Source: Siphonodentalium dalli
Lineage: Eukaryota; Mollusca; Scaphopoda; Gadilida; Siphonodentaliidae
Length of the DNA stretch: 64,000 nt
Assembly (NCBI GenBank): GCA_032622095.1
Contig: CP136065.1
Span: forward strand, 206,252,151-206,316,150
Reading direction: 5' to 3'
The position numbers were made by a program, and so were the translations under genes. This document shows, piece by piece, positions 47,101-59,100 of this stretch. The stretch's first letter is position 1; every line of letters starts with the position of its first letter. The notes under the pieces were generated by a model. It was not told the origin of the DNA. It was given only the letters and a program-made list of their open reading frames with translations, and searched no databases.

Positions 47101-50100
47101 ATTGCCACCACCTATATACTTAGTCCAAGTCTTCTCGTACTAAAACCAGCTAAGATATTGGGATGGCGAGATGCTGGTATTTAGTCCGAGTTCGCCGCCA
47201 TAGGTTTCTTATAACACGAGTTAAGCGTTAGTGACCCGCTCAAATAAAACCACAATTATATGAAATAAAATACAATTGCGACAATAAACGGATTTTTGAT
47301 CTGAAACCCACATCAGTTGTGAATTGAAAGCGGTAATTTAATGTGAAAAGAGACATTTACCGCAGTGTTGACATATTTTTTAAAGTATGCGAACTCAGTT
47401 GACCTCGCGAACTGTGTTCGGCATTTTCCGGTGAAAATATTCCGTAGATTTTCGACTAACCACGCACATGGCGATGAATTCTCCATTGTAATCGTAATTA
47501 TGTGTGTCAATAAATAAATAAATAAATAGATTAAGTAAACATTGAAGATATGAATGTAATACATTAAATAAATTACGGGAATTACAACCCTCTCACAGTG
47601 TAAACACAACGAGCATTAGAATAAATATGGCGGCTGCCATCTTGTTTGTATCGAAATTCGTCTCCGCCAAAACATACTCTGGACTATGCCGAAGTTCTTC
47701 GGGACACTTCGGCTTTCAGTTAAAACGTAAACAAACATATAAAAAAAGCGATGTTAGTGGCAATCAACCGGAATATTCTATGTGTAATTTAACATGAAAG
47801 TTAGATTATTATACACCATTATGACCATAAGATGTCACTCTTTCCGATGTATATAGCATCATGTATTGATTTGTGAGGTAATTCGAGTAAAATACACCAC
47901 ACATTCCCGCCACAAACCCTGGGCGTAACTCGTGTTATAAGAAGCCTATGGTGGCGAACTCGGACGAAATACCGACATCTCGCCGTCCCAATATCTTAGC
48001 TGGTTTTAGTACGAGAAAACTTGGACTACTATATACTCTGACCACTATCGACAGCGGATGTGGCATCTAACCAATGTGCACATACATTATGACTAAATAA
48101 GGAATTTTAATTAAAGACATATTGTGGACTTGTTTCATTGATTTGTTTGTCAGCAACATAGACAGTAATGTTGGAGGCGAAGTTTGATTAAATGGTTGTT
48201 CCTAGAATAAAATTTTCATTTCTTAAAAAGCCATCTTATTCCGGGGACATGTGGGCTAGCAGCCTTTTATCAATCCTGTCATATAATGGTTGATTTCTGT
48301 TTCAGAGTTGTCCATGTATCTAGTAGAGTGTCACAGATGGCATATCATAAATGTGGTGATGCAGTGAAGGCCAAATACAATAATTCCGACCTGACTATGG
48401 ATTCTCTAATCGGACACATGAATCAATTCATCAGGTGTGTTTTACTATGCAGGGACTGTACTGGCCTGACAGCTAATTTCTGTGGTGATTGTTGTTTTGT
48501 TTCAGAGCTGTCAATGTATCAAGTATTTCGGGACAGATGGCATTTGGTGAATGTGGTGATGCAGTGAAAGCGAAATTCATTAATCATAATCTGACCATGG
48601 ATGTTCTGGTAGGACACATGAATCAGTTTATTATGTGTGTTTTTATACTGTATGTTGGGTGATTCTCCAGGTGTTATACTGACATTCAAGCACATTGTTA
48701 TATTATTATGGAAGTTTTTGCAATGTAGTGTTTTCTATCAAATCTGTTACCCTCATACTACAACCAAAAATTATACCAGCTAGACAAACAAGTTTTTGAA
48801 GTCTGTACAAATAAGTGTGGTGTTGTATTGGACATGATTTTGGACCTCCACAAAGAGTTGTGAAATCACTCCTTAAAAACACTCTGGTATTCAACCTGGG
48901 TGATTGGAACCAGGTAATTTTACTCTGGTTAAATTCATCTATTGAATGGTCACCATATTATACACACACATGTAGACCATGTATTTTTACTCAAGTAAAA
49001 TGTTCCCACCCATGTATTACACCAAAGAGTATTTTACCTCGATATTAGAGTAAATTACCACGGTAGTACTGATGTGTGCTTTCATTTGAGATATCAGATT
49101 GGAGGCTTTATGAATCACACATATGATACTTATTTATAAAAATATTCTTATCCCATTATGTTAACTTTTGAGTACTGGCTATAGTAGTTTTTCCACTGAT
49201 TAATGGAACGAAATATGATTTTATTCTCACAAAAGAGACTAAAAAACACCTCAGCTGAGAAATGTGCTATTGTAAAATAGAGTTATTGCTCATATCCATG
49301 TAAAATTACTCCAGTAAAGCCAGGTAAACCAGAGTATATCATTGTTAACCTGACTTTACCATCATTTACTTGGAATTTACAAGGGTATGCCCATTCTAAA
49401 TGGTATTTATATATGTGGCTTTTACCAGAGTATATCATTGTAAACCTGACTTAGCATGCTTTTACTTGGAATTTACAAAGGTATGTCATTTTTACATGGC
49501 TTTTACCAGAGTATATCATGAAACCTGACGTTAACCAACTTACCAGAGTAGAGCCTGTAAACCATGGTTTACCGGGCTATTACCAAAGTGTTTTTTTATG
49601 AGGGATGAGCGCTTTCAATGGTGGGTACAGACAGAGGTGTTATTCTTATATTGTTCTAGACTTGTCCTTGTTTTTTATTAGGCTTGCCACGATTATTTGA
49701 TTAATTGACTAACCTTCGACAGGTGTGGTAGTCAACGATTATTTACTTTCGTCGACTAATCGCCCAAGGGGAGGTGTGGGTATGGTTGTGTATTTAATCA
49801 GTACTATGCACAAATGCCATGCATAGAAGTAAAAGTTAGCAGTGTATGTAGCGCAATTTACTGCCCGAAAGGCTATTCTGTCGCCACTTCTGAAGCGGCT
49901 TCCTTTGATGTCGCAGCCAAAGTTTGGCGGTCATCTTCAAAGAGTTTGGTGTGTGATATGTTCTCACAGTCAGTGGTGGGCCAGCGGCATCCTTTGCCTT
50001 TATGTCGTGTTACGGCCTTGTCATTGTTTATAAATTATGTTTAACTATGAATTTATGTTCCTATGGATTGGTAATTAGCGATCATTATATCCAAGATGGA

Positions 50101-53100
50101 CGATATGTATTAATTGGACTGTATCTATATTTCATTTTTCAAATTTCATACTGTAAAATGTTCACCATTATTGACAAAGTTCGCGGAACATAGAATGTTC
50201 AAAGTTACTGGACAGTTAATCAGTAACAAGTTTGTGTCATCACTTATTAGTGCTACATGCATTACATTCTCCAACGTGGTAACATATATACCACCCCCCC
50301 CCCCCCCCCCCCCGCTACCGCGCTGCAAAATGCGATGCGATGCGGCGCTACACACACTTTGAATAACAAAACTAAGTACAACAGACACCTTAGCCAGCGA
50401 AATAAAATTAAGTGCTATATATATGTCAGGTGAGGCAATCGATACATAATGGGATTTCTGCAAAACTAACTATAGTCCATACCCTTGTAAATTCCAAGTA
50501 AAGGCATGATGTGCCCCACTTACATTACATTAAAGTGGGTACACCATGCCTTTACTTGCATGGAATTTACATGGGTATGTCTTTTTGTCCCCCGAAAAAT
50601 AAATTTTCAGGGGACTATAAAAACAGGCTCTGTCGTACCGTCCGTCCATTGTACCTTCCGTCCGTCCGTCACACTTTTGAGTACCTTCATGGTGTAATCA
50701 ACTCCTCCTACAGTTTTCATCCTAGAGATTTGAAACTTCAGAATATTGTTGCCCATATATTGAAGATGTGCAACATGTATATAGATGACGGAAAAGTTAT
50801 TTTTTGACAAAGTTATTGACCCTTTTCAACTTAGAAAATTTCAACATTTTTTATAATTTTCTGTATGAGGGTACCTTCATGGTGTAATCAACTCCTCCTA
50901 CAGTTTTTATCGTAGATATTTGATACTTCAGAGTATTGTTACCCACATATTGGAGATGTGCAACATGTAAATAGATGACAGAATTTAAAAAAAAAATTTT
51001 ACGGAGTTATTAACCCTTTTCGATTTAGAAAATTTCAACATTTTTTAAAATTTCTTTAGCAAAGCGGCATCGACTTGCCACATTTTCGGGGGACACTGTG
51101 GTCGGCTGACCTTTTATTTACATGGGTGTACATGGCTCTTATTAGAAGTACATGTACAAGTTTAAGCACAGGTCTACCTATCTGAATATCATAACATTGG
51201 AGCCCACATGGATCTAAATGTATGCATAAAGCACATGGTTGCTATAGCTCTACTGCCATGCTATTTGTATGTTTGGTTTGTAGGCAATCATAGAATTCTG
51301 ATTAAATCAGCCTTGGATATAATAATTAACACCTTGTTTTTAACAGAAAAAGTGCAGATTACTTATTTTGATAAGAGTTAGAAACAAAATTGATGTAAAT
51401 AAAAAAAATTACACCAACCTCCTGACTAAGATGCAAGACCTCGGTACTCCATCCATAATCTATTCTGATTTATTTGTTGCACACAGTGAAGCAAAAGCTG
51501 GTACTGCAGAAAAAAATGGATGGGCAACAACGAGCTATGGCATGTCAAAAGTTGGTGTTACATGCATGACCATTATACAAGGCAAAGATATATGTAAAGA
51601 CTCAAGAGAAGACATCTTAATCAACTGTGTATGTATAATGTGTATGGACAAACTGTATCACTTATAGGCTCATGCTTTATTTACTGTCTATGTATGATGT
51701 GTATGGACAAACTGTGTCACCCAGTCTCATGCTTTATTAACTGTGTATGTATGATGTGTATGGACAAACTGTGTCACACAGTCTCATGCTTTATAAACTG
51801 TGTATGCATGATGTCCAGGGACAAATTATCATGCTTTATTACTTCTTAATGTAGGGCTTGTAATTTGGGGCGAAGGGAAAAGTTATGTTGACCTGTTATC
51901 AGGTCCTCTCAAGTTCTCATGGTGATCCAATCACAGAAGTGAGTGCCCCATAATTATAACAGGATTATGGTTTCTACCCAGGACCACATAAGCTGTAGCA
52001 CCTATCCTGCATTGGGGTCATTACCTAGAACTTAGCAGTTTACTCAAAAATATAGGTTTTTAGCTCACTCCTCATCCGTATGTCTGTCTAGCCATATCCA
52101 TCCATCTGTCCATCCATCCATTCTTGAATCATCTTCTCTGGAACCATAAGACTGAATGTGTTATATTTGGTGCGGATGTTCGATGGGTGGCTCACATTCA
52201 GATTTCTTCAAATGAGGTCACTGGGTCAAATAGTTGCGAAGACAGGGCCATAACTCTTTCCCTCCATAGTAATTCTTAAAACGACTTCTTCTCCAAAATA
52301 CCATCGGGCCGATTGTGTTCATATTTAGAAGAATCCTTAGGTGACTGGGGTCAGATTTGTCGGAGCCAGGGACATAATTCCGAGAATTTTTTTTTTTTAG
52401 ATTTAATTCCTTGCTCAATTTAATCAAAATAAAAAAATTCAACAACAAAAAATTAAATTCAACAAAAATTAATTTAGATTTAAAAAAATACCCCTTGCTC
52501 AATTCTTTTTTGTTTTATGAAAATTTAATTTTTAATTTTAATATTTAAATTTTTAAAATCTATGTTAAAATCCAGGGTACACGGACTCATCTCACTAAAT
52601 TTAGTTTTAATTTGTCCAGGGGTCTATTACCCTTGCCAATTGAAGGGTGAAGTAAGTACATGTACCCCTATTTCAAATGTTGTGCTTTCACACTCCTAAT
52701 GCCACAATATTATTTTTGAGAAGTAATCTCTTTCACTAACAGTATAAAGCTTGTCTGCCTGTCATTCTCTCTAATGTCTCTTGTGTATGAAATTAGTTCT
52801 TATATTATCTGACAGTATTTGATAAACATATAACAGAAACGGCTGGATAATGTTTGTTTGTTTCATTCGTTTCAATTTAAATTAGATTAATTCCCATGTG
52901 GTGTCGTCTATGCAGTTGTACGGGCAGGTGTTACAATATTATGTTTATATAGGCTATTAACTCCTTTTCATATGTGATAATGATGTGTCTTATTTATTAT
53001 GCTGATGATTTCAAGTAACAATCATCAGAGTTGCCATGTTGATAACCCTTCCGTAATTGTGTAACTTATTTAAAGGAAAATGAACTCACTTCAACTTCTA

Positions 53101-56100
53101 TAATATAACCTTTGTAAGATCAATGGATCTCATAGATTGTGATTTACATTTGGTTCAAATAGGGACAGAGATAGGAGATTTAACATACCTGCAGTCATCC
53201 TATCTATGCTATGAATTCATGTTTGGTACTTATATAGATTCCTATACCGGTATTACATGTAATAAATTTTATAAATTTTGGCATTATCAGTAAGGTTTTG
53301 ATAAATTTCCAACAGTTGGAGATCTTGAAGTACAGTTGTAATTTAGTTTGGTCCAGTTGGGAGGTAATGGGCAATGATCTATGGGGGAGGGGAGGTTGTG
53401 CATTAGGAATATCAAGGTGGACACCCCCATATCCCCTCCCACCGTTCAACGAAGACCCCCTACCTGTATCCCTGTCAAGAACTACTTGTTTTAAAGAGAT
53501 TTGACAAGTACTGACTATTGTGGTCTTCAGAGTCCCAATCTTCTCTGTCATTACAGTCTGGTGAGCGACACCAGAATCATTGACTGTCTTGTTTACCTGA
53601 AATTCTTTCTCAAACTCATGCTGGACTGTTGTTTTGAAGGTGCAATCTGAACTCTGTTGATCCAAGTAAAGTGTGCGTAAATTTTGTCTGGCTATTGTTT
53701 TTGGATATGTGCACAATGAGGCGACCATGATGGGCGAGTCCATTGTCGCCGTGGTGGGCGAGTCCATTGTCGCCGTGGTGGGCGAGTCCATTGTTCCCGT
53801 GGTTGGAATGCTCACAATTGTCCATAATTTTAGTGTCAATGTTGTTTATATAGTGTTACTTGTCTATCATATATACATTCCAGTGGTGTATAAATTGGTT
53901 ACCACCTTCAGTCGGAGTCATTCGTTGAAGGAAATGACCTGCTTCGGATTGGCAACAACCTCAACCTCCCACTTCAGGGGGCTCGATTGTACCGTCTGCT
54001 CTCAGCAGGCCATTCCCTTCCATGAATGACTCCGACCTCATGTGTGAACCAATACATATACCACTACACACCATCTACCATTGAGCCTTATGGCATATAA
54101 ATCATTCATTATTGTTAATCCTCTTTAACGTTTTATTACATTTGGTGGCACATTGTTTGAGAGTGCACTTCTGTGAGTACCTTTTGTTACCCATTAAGCT
54201 GTATCACCTAATCAATTAGCATATTATCAATACTTATCTGGTTTGAGGGATATCCAATGTGCCGTTCAGATCGTAGAATGGTCATTTCAATAAGACATTA
54301 TATTTTTGCATGCACATTAACACTTCCATGATTGAGCTTCCTGAAATTTGGGTAAAACCCTGTGCCAATGCATTCTCTTATATATGTGAGTCTTCCATAG
54401 GGAGTCTCAAATATATAAAAGAATACATTGGCCTAACAATATTTATTTTGACCTTGTTAGCCAGTGCATTCTCTAATATATGTGAGGCTCCCTATGGGAG
54501 ACTTGCATATATAATGACACACTTATCACACTTGTTTGTCATGTCACAAGGTATTATATCGAATAGCGCATGGGTCCTTGTAACCTCACATCACAGAAAA
54601 CTTGTGCGACACATCAGACCCTGTCCACACACCAGTATCTCCTTATCCACTACACATATAAATCAGATGGTGTTATTTTACAGTGCTGTCCAGGCTATGT
54701 ATCTACCGATATGAGCAGCTTTAAAGGTCACAAGACTGTTGAAGAAGGTAGGTACCGTAATCATTTTATTTCTTATCTCAACCAGTGTTGGCGCTGTCGG
54801 TAGCCAAATTAGCCAATGGCTAATCTTTTTCGAATTTGGCTAATAAAAATTTCATTTGGCTAAACTTTTGGCTAAACTTTTTTTGAACCCAAATGGAGAC
54901 TGATAGCATGGAGCCAGAAAGCTAATTAATAAAAGCGCTCAATAGATCGACATTCAAGACGAAGTTAGGTGACGAAAGCATTTCATTATTGTCGTACTTA
55001 TGAAATATCGTACAAAGGGAAACCCGATCGACAACTCTATCAACCAAGCGATCATAAAGTGATATGCAATCATCTTTAGTTTTCACAAGACGGACAAACA
55101 AAGACGCATGGACATTAAACCGACCGTGGTTGAATTATGACAATGTGAAGAAAGCAATGTTTTGTAAAGTGCATTGACGCCGGTATACAAGCAATTTGTT
55201 CGTAACATGTGCAGGCTGTTTTAATCTGGAGAAAGATTACGTCACTCTGCACGAAGCAGCAAAAGGTCATTATTAATTTTTACATTTAATCCCCTAATCC
55301 CCCAGTCAGCCCATTGTCTGTCTGGTCACTCACGGCGCGCCTGTACAATGCATGTTTATGATGACGTGTATTTATGACGGTCAATGTTTATGAGCACCAA
55401 GTGTAAGACAATAGCTTAATCAGCCAAATGTGAATCACGACAGATATTTTGTGGCTATTTGTCGTCAATACCGATACAGTCAAAATAATATGCATGCTTT
55501 TATGACAGATTGTAATTTGATGATGGCGTAACAATATTAAGTTATTAGTTTCCAGATGTCACTTAGATATTTTCGCAAGGATAACTATTTAATGATTTAA
55601 AAATAGATATTGATATAAAAACAAAACAAAATGACATTAAGAAGGACAATACCGGGTTACCCCCCCCCCCCCCCCCAAATCACTCTTTCACATAAAGATT
55701 AATAAATTTTTAATAAATGATATATATAAAAATACTTGTAGTTCATCAAAATTATTTAAACTATTGTGTATTTTACCTTTGTCTGTTAGATTTTACGTTT
55801 TAGTCATTAATTGTGAACCGACCAGAAAACGATGATTTAATTTGGCCAAAGTTGTTTTTAATTTGGCCAAAAAACATTTGGCTAAAGTTTTTTTGATTTG
55901 GCTAATAAAATTTTCATTTGGCTAAACTTTTGGCTAAAGTTTTTTTCGGTCCAGCGCGAACACTGATCTCAACTTGATAAAGTTTGAGCTATTGCCATGG
56001 GTTGTCGTCCGTCCATGCATACGCTGGGTATATTAAGTGGTATTACTTTTAAGTGGTTATCACTTAATTTGGACACTCCTTGTGTGTTCAGAAAGACATA

Positions 56101-59100
56101 AAGTGTAATTTAAAACGTCTTAAAAAAGTACCACTTAAGTCGGACAGTGCATCCTTAGTGTGTCATGTTTGGACCATGGACAATGAAAATCATTATGGAG
56201 TTAACTCCCTTGCATCATATGGACTAATTTACATTCGTGTAACATCCTTCGCTTCCATAACTAGAAATTGGAAAAATTATTTTTGAAGTTATTTTGCTCC
56301 TTTCGGCTGTTGTTTGGTGATATACAGCACTAAAATCATGATTTAGTATCCACAACTATACTTCCAATTCACATAATTATATGTAATACATTTTTAATAA
56401 TTAAATGTATTTAAATGTAGACGATCTGATTCGATGGTCCCCATATCATCAGGTTCCAACAATAACAACATTTGTGGAAATGGCACTTCAGTTATCAGAA
56501 TCGATTAATTGCCTAAAAATAATGCTAACCACTGTCAAACAAAATTGCGCAAAAAGTGTTATATATCAATATTTTGTTCAACGCAATTTGGTTGGTCGGC
56601 ATTTGTCGAATAGTAGCCAAGCTGCCAAATATTCCAAGTGGTGAAAAACAACAGATTTCAAAAAATTTTATCTGATAACTCTGGGTTGTGATGGGTGGGT
56701 TCCTGGACTTGATTAAATATTTGTTACCCCCGAAGCCAAAGAAATAGTAATTTAGGAGCGTTAATTCTGATTATGCATTTAAACTTTACATATAATATTA
56801 GCATCGCTATCAACAAAATTAGCCAACTTGAAATGTCATAAATTGTTTGCCAGCGCTTCCTTCTGGAGTAAATTGAAGAGTTGAATCATTGTGTGTACAT
56901 GATTCATTATACAAAATAAGATCATGACGTAAAACACCAGCTAAATAACTAACTGCTTATCTCCGATTCATTTGTTTTACATGTAAAGTTGTAAACCACT
57001 CAAGACTTGGACAAATACAGTGATATTCCACTTAATGACATTGTATATGTAAACTCAACAAAAAAAATACCTTTAAGTCTCAAATGTGGGAAGGGGCATG
57101 CATCTGTCTATAATTTCCGTTATCACACCCTACAGGTCACATCTCTCATCCGATCGTCACCAAACTTCATATGCATCTTTGGGGTGTTTTTCCGAAATAT
57201 GTTAAAAAAAACATGGCTGACAGCAGCCATATTGGATTTAAATCCACTGCCACACTCTGCAGCCCACATTTAATGGAGAATTGTTTTGAAACTTTACAGG
57301 CATGTTTAGGATCACCTCTAGATGGGAGCTATCAAATTTGAACATCTTGGATTCTTATCTTTGCATGACTAAATCATTTCGCACATCCTACAGACCACAT
57401 CCCCTCATCCAATCATCACCAAACTTTGTATGGATCTTCGGGGTGACCTCCAAATGGGAGCCATAAATTTTTTTCCCGAATTGCATTGAAAAACATGGCT
57501 GCCAGTGGCCATCTTGGATTTTACTCTCTGGGTGACTAAATCCATTGGCACACCCTACAGGCCGCCTCCCTCATCTGATGATAACCAACCTTCAGATGGA
57601 TCTTCGGGGTGACCTCTAAATGGGAGCCATAAATTTTTACCGAAATATGTAAAAAATCATGGCCCCCCCCAGCAGCCATCTTGGATTTCAAATTTGAATC
57701 CATCGCCACATCCTGCAGCCTGCATGTATTGGAGAATTGTTTTAACAGTTTATAGGCACGTTTAGGATCACCTCCAGATGAGAGCAATGTAGTTTGAACA
57801 ATTTTCAATGAAAAACATGGCCACCAGCAGCCATCTTGGATTTTTGGATGTTGACATCTGGAATTACTTAGACATTTCAACTTTCAGCGTGCCTTATCGC
57901 TCCATTTACTGTAACACATGAAATTATCCTCTCCCCAAGTTGAGCGACGCTGTCATTGACACTTTCATCATATATATCTTATCTTATAAGATGTATTCAG
58001 GGTTCCAGCCCTCGAGGTAAACTTAAACAAACAAATCTTATACATGTACGCTATCTTATTGTGTAAATGCGAATGTGTGTCTCTCTCAATGTATGTTCCT
58101 TATATAGGCGTCCACATTTCTGCACCGATTTCAATGAAAATTGCGATAGGTATGTATTTTCAGCTCTGCTGGTAACATGGGCTGGGTCCGTACTATGTCC
58201 GACATCACCTTTTGATGTTACGGCATCATATCCGTAATGCCGAATAGACCTTATCGAGATAGCGAATGTATGTGTGTGTCTCTCTAACTCTCTCTCTCTA
58301 CACATTACCAAACAGAAACAACACAAATGCATTTTATCTTCTACCTTATCTGAACAAAGAATGACACATACCCAGAGAAAGGATAAGGGACGCTTTAGCA
58401 AACAACAGTTCCTAATTTATTGTATTATTTCTATTTTAATTTTGCCAAACTTTAGGTGCAATGCCGGATACATCCACTAGAAGACATATAAATGCAAAAA
58501 ATATATAATTTTGTGATTGAAAAATTAACAAAATAATTTTTGGTGTCCCACTAAAACATCAAAATAAATGCATAAAAAATGTTTCATAGAATAAATAACT
58601 AAAATATGTACATAATTGGTCATTGAGATTATTAAAACTTTCTGTGGTGAAAATTTCCCAGAAGATGCTAGTTATCAGCATACAGCTTTTAACCCTTTCG
58701 TGGCGGGAGCTGCGCTGGTGCAGCATTAAGATCCTGTGCCAGAGCATTCTCATATATGAGTCTCCCATAGGGAGCATCGCATATATAAAAGAAAGCACTG
58801 GCTTACAAGGTCGAAGGTAATTGTTAGGCCAATGTATTGTCTTATATAGCGAGGCTCCCTATGGGAGACTCGCATTTATAAGAGAATGCATTGGTACTAG
58901 AATTTAATATATGACCGGGAATTTACAACACAGGAATCGGGAATTGACAACACAGGAACCGGGAATTAAACCCCTTCAGAACTGGGAACCGGGAACGTTC
59001 CCGGGAAATGTATGCACAAGTTGTACAACATGGGTTATGCTCAATTTGACTAGTTTGGGTGACAGGGATTGTAACAATGATAATTTAGGTTAACTAAAAG

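Noticed and set aside
48286-48567. A 93-codon frame running through exon 5a and into 5b
   Set aside because: It reads across the 71-nt intron and enters exon 5b out of frame. The splice sites and conserved lengths support two separate exons.
51368-51486. Upstream extension of exon 6
   Set aside because: In frame but without similarity to carbonyl reductases. An acceptor at 51486 gives the exact family junction and the right phase.
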